Shown in pieces: positions 1 through 9,133 of a stretch of 64,000 nucleotides of DNA. Position 1 is the stretch's first letter. Every line of letters starts with the position of its first letter. This DNA is from Chryseosolibacter sp964438975. Its GTDB lineage: Bacteria; Bacteroidota; Bacteroidia; Cytophagales; Cyclobacteriaceae. The stretch spans positions 9,703 to 73,702 of the forward strand of contig CAYTMU010000016.1 in assembly GCA_964438975.1 (NCBI GenBank), given 5' to 3'. A program made the translations under genes and the position numbers. The notes under the pieces were generated by a model that had not been told where the DNA came from, did not search any database, and was given only the letters and a program-made list of their open reading frames with translations.

Positions 1-2988
1 GATGCCGACCCGCGCCGCTTTGATAATGTTATTTCCTCCGAGTAAGTTACGCGGTACGTTGTAGTTCAGTGCAACATTCTTCACCCGCAAGTAAGAACCG
101 TCTTCAACATATTTATCGGTGTGCCTCTCGAAGTTATTATTCTTGTTGCCTCCCGACATACGCGCGACGATCGTTCCGGGGTTCTCCAGATAAGGATCAC
201 CTTCTCCGTCCAACGCAATGCGCGCATAGTCGAACGCCCCGAGGAACATATTCCGTCCCAGGTTAATATTGTTTGGATTGCTATTCTGGTTTCGTATATA
301 GTTGTACACATCGTTTCCATACGAGAAGAAAAGCAGGATACTCAAGTCAAATCCCTTATAGGAAAATGTGTTCGTCAAACCTCCGAACCACTTCGGATAC
401 GGATTACCGATAAAAGTCTGATCCTCACCGGATATAAATCCATCTCCGTTAACATCCCGGTACTTCACATCACCTACCCAGATGCTGTTTTCAGCGATCG
501 GAAACTCCACGTTGTTGTTGTCCGCAGGCAGCGCGCTTGCCTCGATCTCATCGAGGTTCGCGAAGATACCTTCCTCGATATAGCCGAAAAATTGCCATGG
601 GGCCTGCCCGACGACCGAGCGCTGCGTCCAGTTATTCATCCACCAGTTGATCTTGTCGATCTGACTAGCGCCCGAAGTGAGGTTCGTGATCCGGGTTTCA
701 AAACTCGAAATGTTGAAATTCGATTCCCATCGCAGACCACCACTGTTCATGTTGATGGTATTGAGTGTCACGCTCCATCCTTTATTTTCAAGTGAACCGA
801 CATTGACGGTAGGCGGTGCCACCCGACCGTTTCCGACGGTGCCCATATACCATGGATACGAGTTCTCAAGAATGAGATTGTCCGTGTTCTTGATATAATA
901 GTCGGCATCCAGCTGAATACGGTTGTCGAACAACCCGAACGTAAGGCCGATGTTGTCTGTTCGCGTTTCCTCCCACTTGAAATCCGGGTTCGGATATCTG
1001 CTTGGCAAGAAGCTCGTTCCCCACTCCGACGGACCCGCGCCGAGCGTACCGTAAATCGCACCCCCTCCACCTTGTTGCCCAGTAAGGCCGGTCTCAAAGC
1101 GGAGCCGCAGATCACTTACAAAAGGAAGGACAAAGAAGGGTTCTTCGGAAACACGCCAGGCAGCGGATACAGAAGGAAAGTATCCCCATTTGTTGCGCGG
1201 ACCGAAGTTTATAGATCCATCTGCCCGGAATGCAGCCGTTACAATGTAGCGATCAGCGTAATTGTAAATGAACCTGCTGAGATACGATTCCATAGCCCAT
1301 TGGCCCTGGCCACCACCGGTGTCATCGAGACTTTCATCACCCGCTTCAATATCCAGCACTTCGTTAGTTGAGAAGCCACGACGTTCGGCAAAAAGATTTT
1401 TCCATTGCGATTCCTGCGCCTCGTGCGTCACCATTATGTTGATATTATGCCGGCCGCCGAAACTCTTGACATACTGCAAAAGTTGATTCCATCCCCAATA
1501 GGTATTGAAGTTGTGATTGTTGTTTAGCGTCGCCGTGGTATTTTGCTGGTAGCCGAACCGGTAAGTCGGTAAATAGTAAGTCGAGTTCGAGAACTCAATG
1601 TCGGTGTTGAAACTTGTCCGAAACTCTAACCCATCTATTATCTTGAAGGTACCTGTGAGTCCACCCCTCATCTGGCGTTTCGTGACCTCGTTCGTCGTGA
1701 TGCTGGCAAGCCCTACCGGGTTCGGCGGGGCGAACTGCTCGGCGCTGCTGTTGCCGATATTCCCTCCGCCATACGTTCCATCCATGTTCCTGACTGGAAT
1801 GTGCGGCGCGAGCTGAATAGCGTTAACGATCACATTCGACTGCGTTGCGGCAATTCGCTCATTTGTTTGGGCTACGTTGAAGTTCCCGGACAGCGAAAAC
1901 CAGTCTCGCACTTTGTTGTCGAGATTCAACCGCACAGATGTGCGATCAAAGCCGGATCCCAGAGCTACTCCTTCCTGGTTCATGCGCTCTCCTGACAAAT
2001 AATATGTGGTCTTATCGCCGCCACCGCTCAAACTGATCTGATGTTTTTGCATCGCCGCGTTCAGAAAGAGTTCATCTTGCCAGTCCGTTCCCTCACCCAG
2101 GATCGACGGATCGAGGAAATCCTCTCGCACATCTCCCCCGGCAATATCCTTATACTCATTTTCCATCTGCGCATACTGACGGAGGTTCATTACGGCTAGC
2201 TTTTTCGGCTCCGTCTGAAGACTGTATGTATACCCGTATGAGATCTTGATCTCACCAGATCTACCCCTCTTCGTATTGATGAGCACAACGCCGTTCGTTC
2301 CGCGGGATCCGTAGATCGCTGTCGCAGAAGGCCCCTGAAGGATTTCAATGTTCTCAATATCGGTTGGGTTAAGCGATGCCAACGGGTTAGAGCCGGTCGG
2401 TGAGACGGATCCTTGCACTTGCACCCCATCGATGACGTACAGCGGTTCATTCGAACCGGAGATGGAGTTGATTCCCCGGATGTTGACCGACAGCCCACTG
2501 CCGGGTGCACCTGAGTTCTGTGTGACGTAAACTCCGGCGGCCCTCCCCTGGATTGCCTGTTCAACCGTGGTATTGAGCGTATGCTCAATATCCTTTGAGG
2601 ATATCGAGGTTTGGGCGCTCGTCAGGTCTGCACGGCGCATCTCGCCATATCCAACCACCACCACCTCATCAAGGGTCGCGACGTCTTCCTCCATCCGGAC
2701 GTTGAAGCGAGTCTGTGAACCGACGGCGATCTCCTTGGATGTAAAGCCAATAAAGGAGAACAAGATGACGTCGGTTTCGGCCGCTTCAATAGAGAAAGTG
2801 CCCTGGCCATCCGTAGTGGTACCACTAGTCGTACCTTTGAGGATTACATTGACACCCGGTATAGGACTTCCGCCGGAATCCGAAACGGATCCGGTAACCA
2901 CCCGTTTCTGCGCAAAAGCGGAAAGGGTTAACAGCATGAGAAGGAGCACAGTAGCTGAACGGATCAGAGCTCTGTAGAATTTTTCCAT
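1..2988 (-). CDS. SusC/RagA-type TonB-dependent outer membrane receptor (C-terminus cut by window edge)
   Basis: Outer membrane beta-barrel that imports oligosaccharides with a SusD lipoprotein, driven by TonB. I read the minus strand by hand from the ATG at 2988. It gives a signal peptide ending near AFAQ, a carboxypeptidase-regulatory-like beta domain (about residues 23-100), the family linker LDEVVVVGYG, then a plug (YVIDGVQV, IYGSRGTNGVVLI) and barrel. The frame stays open for 996 codons to the window edge. The last readable residues (RVGI) resemble the end of the barrel, so probably fewer than 100 residues are missing. No SusD is visible; it should lie to the left. The gene is downstream of, and co-oriented with, the hybrid sensor at 3554-7687 and near a pectate lyase, so a pectic oligosaccharide is the likely substrate (inference). 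Confidence 0.93.
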   Translation of the reverse strand, partial: MEKFYRALIRSATVLLLMLLTLSAFAQKRVVTGSVSDSGGSPIPGVNVILKGTTSGTTTDGQGTFSIEAAETDVILFSFIGFTSKEIAVGSQTRFNVRMEEDVATLDEVVVVGYGEMRRADLTSAQTSISSKDIEHTLNTTVEQAIQGRAAGVYVTQNSGAPGSGLSVNIRGINSISGSNEPLYVIDGVQVQGSVSPTGSNPLASLNPTDIENIEILQGPSATAIYGSRGTNGVVLINTKRGRSGEIKISYGYTYSLQTEPKKLAVMNLRQYAQMENEYKDIAGGDVREDFLDPSILGEGTDWQDELFLNAAMQKHQISLSGGGDKTTYYLSGERMNQEGVALGSGFDRTSVRLNLDNKVRDWFSLSGNFNVAQTNERIAATQSNVIVNAIQLAPHIPVRNMDGTYGGGNIGNSSAEQFAPPNPVGLASITTNEVTKRQMRGGLTGTFKIIDGLEFRTSFNTDIEFSNSTYYLPTYRFGYQQNTTATLNNNHNFNTYWGWNQLLQYVKSFGGRHNINIMVTHEAQESQWKNLFAERRGFSTNEVLDIEAGDESLDDTGGGQGQWAMESYLSRFIYNYADRYIVTAAFRADGSINFGPRNKWGYFPSVSAAWRVSEEPFFVLPFVSDLRLRFETGLTGQQGGGGAIYGTLGAGPSEWGTSFLPSRYPNPDFKWEETRTDNIGLTFGLFDNRIQLDADYYIKNTDNLILENSYPWYMGTVGNGRVAPPTVNVGSLENKGWSVTLNTINMNSGGLRWESNFNISSFETRITNLTSGASQIDKINWWMNNWTQRSVVGQAPWQFFGYIEEGIFANLDEIEASALPADNNNVEFPIAENSIWVGDVKYRDVNGDGFISGEDQTFIGNPYPKWFGGLTNTFSYKGFDLSILLFFSYGNDVYNYIRNQNSNPNNINLGRNMFLGAFDYARIALDGEGDPYLENPGTIVARMSGGNKNNNFERHTDKYVEDGSYLRVKNVALNYNVPRNLLGGNNIIKAARVGI

Positions 2989-3079
2989 ATGGTAACAGGT
3001 TTAGTGATAACGCTACCCCGTGCGCCACAAAATCGGATGCACAATCGGTTGCAATAAAGGTAAGGCACAACTGCCTTAT

Positions 3080-3088
3080 CAAAGGGTA
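3080..3088 (-). promoter_or_regulatory. Possible -7 promoter box of the left susC (imperfect)
   Basis: Read on the minus strand this is TACCCTTTG, the Bacteroidota TAnnTTTG box with one extra base. It lies 92 bp upstream of the susC ATG. The paired direct repeats at 3127-3162 are about 40-75 bp further upstream, where an activator would sit. The spacing defect makes this tentative. Confidence 0.3.
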
Positions 3089-3108
3089 TGGAATTGTTCA
3101 GTTATTGT

Positions 3109-3125
3109 GTGTTATCCGTTAACAC
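3109..3125. repeat. Inverted repeat GTGTTA/TAACAC upstream of susC
   Basis: Six-base arms at 3109-3114 and 3120-3125 separated by five bases. It directly precedes the GGGGTCAA direct repeats, so it may belong to the same regulatory site. Confidence 0.4.
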
Positions 3126-3126
3126 C

Positions 3127-3162
3127 GGGGTCAAAATGTTTCAATTCAGGGGTCAATTTGTT
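3127..3162. promoter_or_regulatory. Direct-repeat operator candidate, GGGGTCAA(A/T)(A/T)TGTT twice, 22 bp apart
   Basis: GGGGTCAAAATGTT begins at 3127 and GGGGTCAATTTGTT at 3149; 12 of 14 bases match and the step is 22 bp, about two helical turns. The second copy runs into the palindrome TTGTTAACAA (3158-3167). Direct repeats of this spacing suit an AraC-type dimer. The adjacent hybrid regulator ends in an AraC domain, so it is the natural candidate to bind here and activate susC (inference). Confidence 0.5.
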
Positions 3163-3226
3163 AACAAGCCTTTCGCGAAGCGCTTCGGTATCTCAATCAA
3201 GGCTGTGAAATACATGGGACAAGACA

Positions 3227-3254
3227 TCAAATGCGTGCCCGTGCACGCATTTGA
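3227..3254. repeat. Perfect 11-bp inverted repeat with 6-nt loop
   Basis: Arms TCAAATGCGTG (3227-3237) and CACGCATTTGA (3244-3254) are exact complements around CCCGTG. There is no T-run on either side, so it is not a classical terminator. It lies between the end of the transcript entering from the hybrid sensor side and the susC control region. It could be an RNA hairpin that ends or processes that transcript, or an operator. Confidence 0.6.
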
Positions 3255-3330
3255 CACATTTCGAGCGTAGCCCGGCCGTTGCCAAGCCCGCAAGAAAGCT
3301 ATTCTCGCACGTAAGACAGGATCGCAGGAA

Positions 3331-3429
3331 TTACAGAATGATTGCCAACGCCACGGTTATTGCAATAATGAAGTAAAGCAGGACTTCGAGAAAAAAAACA
3401 AACTTGCTCCTCCTTTTGAGTTTGTCCAT
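3331..3429 (-). CDS. Possible 32-residue single-span membrane peptide
   Basis: The minus-strand frame from the ATG at 3429 encodes 32 residues. A basic N-terminus (MDKLKRRSK) is followed by an uninterrupted hydrophobic stretch (about residues 10-32, VFFLEVLLYF then IIAITVALAI), a textbook positive-inside single-span peptide. The C-terminus ends inside the hydrophobic segment. It lies 124 bp downstream of the hybrid sensor on the same strand. I recognise no named family and see no clear ribosome binding site, though such sites are often weak in this phylum. Chance origin cannot be excluded for so short a frame. Confidence 0.42.
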   Translation of the reverse strand: MDKLKRRSKFVFFLEVLLYFIIAITVALAIIL

Positions 3430-3553
3430 TGCTGACGGGTTTTCCAACAGCAAATGTAGGTTGTAGCAACTCAATGACTGGGTATGAAATCGTCACGTTT
3501 GGGGATGGATTTGTTTCCTACTCAAAAAAAGACCCGGGCATCAGCGTCTAACT

Positions 3554-6500
3554 CTATTTGGCCTCGTGCGCATACGCTGATGGAAGGATATTAAACTCGT
3601 CTTTGAAGTACTTACTGAAGTATTTCGGATTGTTAAAACCAACCTGGTAGGCGACCTCTGCTACAGAAAGCTGGCTCTTCTTCAGCAGCTGGGCCGCACG
3701 TTGTAAGCGGATCGTACGAATAAATTCAATGGGAGATTTTCCCGTAAGTGATAGCAACTTCTTGTATAAATGCACCCGACTCATTCCGAGTTCACGGCTG
3801 AACTTTTCCACGGAAAAATCGGATTCTCCCATGTTTTGTTCAACGACCTCTATTGCCCGCTGGATAAGCTTCTCATCAGCTGACGTGATCTCGATATCCG
3901 CCGTCTTGATGTCAATGCGCTGACGGAAGCTTTCGCCGAAAGCTTTTCTCCTGGCAATCAGATTATTAAGTCGCGAATGCAGGATCTCAAAGTTGAATGG
4001 CTTGCTCACATAATCATCAGCGCCTGCCGCAAAACCCTCGATGCGCTGCTCATCGGCGGTTCGTGCGGTCAGCATAACGATCGGGATATGTGACGTTCTC
4101 GCGTCACTCTTGAGTTTTCGGCAGAGTTCTATACCGTTCATCTCCGGCATCATAATATCGCTGACGATGAGGTCTGGCATTTGAGCTGTCGCAAGCGCGA
4201 AACCCTCCCGCCCGTTCTTTGCCTCAAAAATACGATAGTGGACCTGAAAATTGTCTTTCAGATAAAAGCGAAAATCCTCGTTGTCCTCTACCAGCAGCAG
4301 AACTGGCTTGACATTGTCTGACGTGTCATCAGTTTCCTCTTCATTGTAATGTCCGGCAACCGCGAGCTCAGCGACGTCCATGCGATCAGCGACGTGCTGT
4401 GTCAGCTCGTTTAGCGGTAACAGCACCGTAAAACACGTGCCCTCGCCGAGTGCGCTTTCCACATCGATACTACCTCCATGGATCCGCACGAACTCCCGTG
4501 TAATGGAAAGTCCTATTCCACTTCCCTGGTTCACCAAACTCTTGGGCAGGTCTGCCTGGAAGAAGCGCTCAAATATCCTCTCCTTCTTGTCCTCCGCAAT
4601 CCCGATTCCTGTATCGCGGATACGGATCCGAAGGAATGGTGCATCGTTGATCTCTATCGTGTCGATCTCGAGCAAAACCTTTCCTTGCTCCGGCGTAAAT
4701 TTGAACGCATTTGACAACAGGTTGAAAAGTATCTTCTCAAGCTTGTCGGCATCAAACAGCGTCTCAAGACCGTCAATGGACGTGCGGAACTGAAAATCGA
4801 TGTTGTTCTTTTCCGACAGGTCGGAAAACGATTGAAAAATATCCCGTACGAAGGAGATGATATCGCCTTCCGATGGATTGTACCGTACCTCCTGCACTTC
4901 CAGCTTGCGAAAATCCAGTAACTGGTTCACAAGATTCAGCAATCGGCGTGCATTCCGGTGGATCAATTGAAATTGCTTGCGCTGGTCAGCATCGCCAGTG
5001 GTCTTGAGCATCTTCTCCGCCGGCGTCAGAATCAGAGAAAGAGGGGTGCGGAATTCATGGCTGACATTTGTAAAGAACTTGATCTTGATCATGTCTAGCT
5101 CGTGGAGACGTGCCGCCTTTTCCCGTTCTTGTTGTATCTGAAATTTGATCCGCGCGTTGTAGAGAATCAGCCACCGTGCCAGCAAGAGTGCCGCCAGCGT
5201 CGCAATAGCATAGATAATGAACGCCGTACCCGACTTCCAGAACGGTGGATTTACCTTAATGTGCAACTGTGCATGGGTATCGCTCCAGATACCGTCATTG
5301 TTGGCTGCGCGTACCTTGAATATGTAATCACCTGGATCGAGGTTCGTGTAAGTCACTCTCCGTCTTGAGGCAGGTGTGATTGTCCATTCTTTGCCGAATC
5401 CTTCGAGGATATATTGGTATTGTCCCTTATCAGGATGAAACCGGCTGAGGGACGCGAACTCAAGAGAAAACACATTGTCGTCGTGATCGAGTACTAATCG
5501 TTCCGCTGCGCTGATGGACCGATCGAGGATTACCTTACCGTTGATCACCTCTCCGATCTCCACCGTTTTGTTGAATATCTGCAAGTCCGTCAGAATTACA
5601 TCCGGAACGCGCATGTTAATACCGATGGACTCCGGCTTGAACAGATTGAATCCATTTGCTCCCGCGAAAATCAATTCTCCCCGAGAGGTCTTGCAGGCGG
5701 CGTTCTCATTGAACTGGACTCCCTGCAATCCATCCTTCTCATCGTAGTTTATAAACTGGATCGCCAGCGGATCCTTTGCCGATCGATCGTATCGCACTTT
5801 CAGGTTTGAGATCCCGTGCGGGGTGCTTACCCAAAGGTCCCGATTATCGTCTTCGAGGATCGTCAGGATGGAATTATGCGGAAGTCCGTCGCGGATCGTA
5901 AATGCAGTAAATGTTCCCTTTTCTTTGTCGAACGCGTTCAGCCCACCATGCGTGGCAACCCACACAATTCCGCGGCTGTCTTCGAGAAACGCCAGGACAC
6001 TGCTGTTGCTCAGACTAGCGGGATCGTCAACCCGGTTAATGTAATGTGTGAATCCTCCCGTTTCCCGGTCCAGCACGTCGATCCCGTACCCGGTTCCAAT
6101 CCAGAGATCTCCATCGCTATCCTCCATGAACGCCGGCACATAGTTCGCGTGAATAGTCGTATCATTCTCAACGTTGTAATGGGTGAACCGCCCGGTCGTG
6201 CGATCGAGGCGATCAACGCCACGGCTAAGGGTTCCAACCCATAAATTCCCGCGGGAATCCTCGAATATTTCCCACACGCTGTTGTCGCCAAGGCTGAACG
6301 AATCCTCCGGATCATGGCGGTAGCAGACAAAGTTCCGACCGTCGAATGAGACCAGCCCTCCGAAATACGTCCCGATCCACAGTATATTCCGCCGGTCGAG
6401 ATAAAGGCTGACAATTACATTCGTCGACAAGCTGTTTGGGTTTTTGGGGTCGTAAAGGTATTGCCTATAGGTATTCTTTTCGCGATCGAAGTAGATCAAC

Positions 6501-7687
6501 CCGCCCCCGTTGGTTCCGATCCATAGATTCTGGTGAGCATCCTCAACAATAGCATTGATATCGTTGAATGGAAGGCTATTGGGATTGGAAGCCTGGTTGC
6601 GATAATGCCTGAAGCGGTTGATATTCTTGTGGTAGTATGACAATCCGTTCTTGAACGTGCCCGCCCAGATTATCTGGTCGTCGTCCTTGTACAATGTGTT
6701 GATACTGTTCTGACACAGGCTCTTCTCATCGTCTGGATTGTTCAGCACATACGTCATCGTACCGGCGCGTTTGTTGAGGATATTGATGCCTCCGTGATCT
6801 GTCGCGATCCATAACAATCCAGCTTCGTCCTCGACAATACCCCGCACGATACTTGTGTTCAGGCGCGGTTGCGCACCATTCTGGTCAATGTGCGTCCATT
6901 CCTGCGAGAGAGGTGAGAAGCGAAACACGCCCTCATTGCGGTTAGTGATATAAAACCAGAGATCACCGTCGCGGTCAGCAATGAACTGGTATTCGAGTAT
7001 CTCATTTCTAAATCGGCGCGCGAGAAATGTATTTCGGTATTCAACGCGCAGCGAACTGCTATTCAGCCGTTCGAGCACCCCGTTGGAATGAATGATCCAG
7101 GTATTCCCGCGGGGATCCTGGCACCAGGATGCGATCCGGTTGGTCGCAATACGGGTCGTATCATCCGGATCATGCGCGATCCTGACGGTCTCCTTCTTCG
7201 CGGGTGAGTACCGGAACAGTCCCTGTGATTGATGTATAAACCAGTAATTGCCTTTGAGATCCTTCTTGATATCATTGATGAACCCATCCGGGATCGAGTG
7301 ACTGCGAAGAATACGGTTGGCATTCCGGTCAAAAGATTCCGTCAGCGGATCGTACACGTTTATACCCGACCACGTGTGTATCCACAATTTTTCGTCGGGC
7401 CCCTCAAAGACTTTGTTAACGTCACTGCTGATCAACGATGTTGAATCTCCCGGTTCATTGATGAATGTGCGAAAGGTATACCCGTCATAGCGATTAAGAC
7501 CCGAGATAGTCCCGATCCAGACGAAACCCCGTTGATCGCGAAAAATAGACTTTACCTGGTTATGAGACAGGCCGTGGTTGACATTGATCCGACTAAATCG
7601 ATACTCCTCGTCCTGTGCCTCGGCACAGAAGCAAACTGCGAGCAACATCGCGCAGAAACCAGACACTTTCGTAATCAGCGAAACCAT
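3554..7687 (-). CDS. Hybrid two-component system sensor/regulator (propeller - kinase - receiver - AraC)
   Basis: One-protein signalling system of the HTCS type that senses an oligosaccharide in the periplasm and activates its uptake locus. Order over 1377 residues: signal peptide (1-25, ending AEAQ); two-component regulator propeller repeats (about 30-730; many LWIGT/LWVGT blades); Y_Y_Y domain (about 740-805); one membrane span (about 820-840); HisKA with H877 in NVSHEFRTP; HATPase (DTGIGI, GSGIGLS); receiver with D1177 in SDIMMPEMNG; C-terminal AraC helix-turn-helix (about 1275-1377). All catalytic residues are present. Position beside susC and pectin enzymes suggests a pectin-derived ligand and the direct repeats at 3127-3162 as target (inference). 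Confidence 0.95.
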   Translation of the reverse strand: MVSLITKVSGFCAMLLAVCFCAEAQDEEYRFSRINVNHGLSHNQVKSIFRDQRGFVWIGTISGLNRYDGYTFRTFINEPGDSTSLISSDVNKVFEGPDEKLWIHTWSGINVYDPLTESFDRNANRILRSHSIPDGFINDIKKDLKGNYWFIHQSQGLFRYSPAKKETVRIAHDPDDTTRIATNRIASWCQDPRGNTWIIHSNGVLERLNSSSLRVEYRNTFLARRFRNEILEYQFIADRDGDLWFYITNRNEGVFRFSPLSQEWTHIDQNGAQPRLNTSIVRGIVEDEAGLLWIATDHGGINILNKRAGTMTYVLNNPDDEKSLCQNSINTLYKDDDQIIWAGTFKNGLSYYHKNINRFRHYRNQASNPNSLPFNDINAIVEDAHQNLWIGTNGGGLIYFDREKNTYRQYLYDPKNPNSLSTNVIVSLYLDRRNILWIGTYFGGLVSFDGRNFVCYRHDPEDSFSLGDNSVWEIFEDSRGNLWVGTLSRGVDRLDRTTGRFTHYNVENDTTIHANYVPAFMEDSDGDLWIGTGYGIDVLDRETGGFTHYINRVDDPASLSNSSVLAFLEDSRGIVWVATHGGLNAFDKEKGTFTAFTIRDGLPHNSILTILEDDNRDLWVSTPHGISNLKVRYDRSAKDPLAIQFINYDEKDGLQGVQFNENAACKTSRGELIFAGANGFNLFKPESIGINMRVPDVILTDLQIFNKTVEIGEVINGKVILDRSISAAERLVLDHDDNVFSLEFASLSRFHPDKGQYQYILEGFGKEWTITPASRRRVTYTNLDPGDYIFKVRAANNDGIWSDTHAQLHIKVNPPFWKSGTAFIIYAIATLAALLLARWLILYNARIKFQIQQEREKAARLHELDMIKIKFFTNVSHEFRTPLSLILTPAEKMLKTTGDADQRKQFQLIHRNARRLLNLVNQLLDFRKLEVQEVRYNPSEGDIISFVRDIFQSFSDLSEKNNIDFQFRTSIDGLETLFDADKLEKILFNLLSNAFKFTPEQGKVLLEIDTIEINDAPFLRIRIRDTGIGIAEDKKERIFERFFQADLPKSLVNQGSGIGLSITREFVRIHGGSIDVESALGEGTCFTVLLPLNELTQHVADRMDVAELAVAGHYNEEETDDTSDNVKPVLLLVEDNEDFRFYLKDNFQVHYRIFEAKNGREGFALATAQMPDLIVSDIMMPEMNGIELCRKLKSDARTSHIPIVMLTARTADEQRIEGFAAGADDYVSKPFNFEILHSRLNNLIARRKAFGESFRQRIDIKTADIEITSADEKLIQRAIEVVEQNMGESDFSVEKFSRELGMSRVHLYKKLLSLTGKSPIEFIRTIRLQRAAQLLKKSQLSVAEVAYQVGFNNPKYFSKYFKDEFNILPSAYAHEAK

Positions 7688-7804
7688 GAAGCATGGAATT
7701 TACTGGTTTTTCCCGTGAAATCCTCGCAAGCGGGCAATTCAATCCGCGGACTCGCTATCGACAGTTACTTCCGTGTGATCTGATCAGGCGTACTCATCAG
7801 GCAC

Positions 7805-9133
7805 TTATTGTCGCCTGACTACCGAATCCGCGAGACTGTTCAAATAAACCTCAAGGTTATCATAGTCGCGGTGGAGGTTTCGTCCCCGCCCATCGGCCGC
7901 GTTGTGCGGATCGAGGCCGTGGCGGCGTTCCCATTTGTCAGGCATGCCGTCGCCGTCTCCATCGGCAGGAGCCCTCAGCGATTTCAGTTCCGGCCACCCT
8001 CCTACGTCATCCTGCGAATCGATGATGCCGTCGCCGTTTTTTCCGGAAGCAGAACGCCCGGTGCGCACTTCCCGGATAATACGCCGATCGACAGCATCGC
8101 GCTTCAGACTTGCACCACCGAGTTCCAGAACGCGCTTGAAGGCCGTATCGGCATCGCGGGGATCGGAATAAATAGCAGCGAAGGGCTCGCGCACCACCAC
8201 CGAATCAGGATCGGCTTTCAGAATACCCTTGCGGTTGTCGCGCGTGATCTCCGGCGCATCATGAATGACATTGCCATCGATAAAAAAACGGCCGTACGGC
8301 CTCCACGGATCGAACAGCTGATGTTGACGCTGCCGACGAGTCGCGGGACCTGGCTTCAGGTAATTGCCAACGATATTGTATCGTCCGCGTTCGCCTCCGT
8401 AGATATTGTTGTTCATCCAGTTATAGATGACGTTGTTCCGAAAGTCGACGAGTTCATCCGGACTGTTCAGCGTACTGGCGGACCCACTGAAACGCGGAAG
8501 GCGGCTTGTGTGGCTAGCAATAAGGTTGTGGTGGAACGTGGCATTTCTTCCGCCCCAAATGCCCCCGTAACCATGTTCGCCCTTGCTGTGGATGGACTTA
8601 TTCAGGCTTTCGGAAATGATACACCACTGCATCGTGAAGTTGTCGTTGTTATAGAAAGAAGCACATTCATCGGTAGCCCAACTGATGGAGCAATGGTCGA
8701 TGATAATGTTCTTTCCGCCTCGATTACCGGAGATCGCATCACCCTCGTAGCCCGCAACATCTCCCATCCTGAGCCGCAGGAAGCGAATGATAACATTATC
8801 GTCCTTGATATTTAGCGTATAGTTTCGGACGCAAATCCCGTCGCCCGGTGCTGTTTGACCGGCAATCGTTACATCCCCGTGATTAATATCCAGCGGCGAG
8901 CTTAATGCTATTGTTCCGGAGACATCAAAGACAATGATTCGCGGATACTTTTTTTGAATCGCATCGCGCAGACTTCCTGGTCCGTCGTCGTTCAGGTTGA
9001 CAACGCGAAGAATTTTTCCACCTCTGCCACCGCTGGCATATTTCCCAAAACCGTCAGCGCCCGGAAATGCGACTACCTGTGCGATGGCCAATTGCGCCGA
9101 GGCGAGAAGTGCGACGATACAGAGTAATCTCAT
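7805..9133 (-). CDS. Secreted pectate lyase-like protein (polysaccharide lyase family 1 type)
   Basis: Predicted Ca2+-dependent cleavage of homogalacturonan by beta-elimination. The 442-residue protein has a signal peptide (MRLLCIVALL...AIAQ) and a right-handed parallel beta-helix with the Bacteroidota pectate lyase opening VAFPGADGFG. It keeps IIIDHCSISWATDE (calcium/substrate region), HNLIASHTSRLPR (likely carrying the catalytic Arg) and FRNNVIYNW. The C-terminal tail (DGDGDGMPDKWE, then LDPHNAADG) is an Asp-rich, calcium-binding-like module common in these lyases. Its ATG overlaps the stop of the upstream acetylesterase by 4 bp, so the two are probably co-translated. The exact PL1 subfamily cannot be settled by eye. 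Confidence 0.9.
   Translation of the reverse strand: MRLLCIVALLASAQLAIAQVVAFPGADGFGKYASGGRGGKILRVVNLNDDGPGSLRDAIQKKYPRIIVFDVSGTIALSSPLDINHGDVTIAGQTAPGDGICVRNYTLNIKDDNVIIRFLRLRMGDVAGYEGDAISGNRGGKNIIIDHCSISWATDECASFYNNDNFTMQWCIISESLNKSIHSKGEHGYGGIWGGRNATFHHNLIASHTSRLPRFSGSASTLNSPDELVDFRNNVIYNWMNNNIYGGERGRYNIVGNYLKPGPATRRQRQHQLFDPWRPYGRFFIDGNVIHDAPEITRDNRKGILKADPDSVVVREPFAAIYSDPRDADTAFKRVLELGGASLKRDAVDRRIIREVRTGRSASGKNGDGIIDSQDDVGGWPELKSLRAPADGDGDGMPDKWERRHGLDPHNAADGRGRNLHRDYDNLEVYLNSLADSVVRRQ

Larger units (their letters stand above)
2989..3330. other. Intergenic control region of the left susC (342 bp)
   Basis: I see no protein-coding gene here. The stretch is dense in short symmetric elements: an 11-bp hairpin (3227-3254), a GTTAAC-containing palindrome (3158-3167), a 22-bp-spaced direct repeat (3127-3162), a further dyad (3109-3125) and a weak -7 box (3080-3088). 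Open frames crossing it have no recognisable protein features. Confidence 0.6.

Noticed and set aside
121..795. Plus-strand open frame of 224 codons at the left edge
   Set aside because: Antisense shadow of the susC barrel region, which reads cleanly on the minus strand across the same bases.
7808..8815. Long plus-strand open frame (335 codons) opposite the pectate lyase gene
   Set aside because: It lies wholly antisense to a well-supported family protein, has no signal or motifs, and its composition is what antisense codon bias produces.
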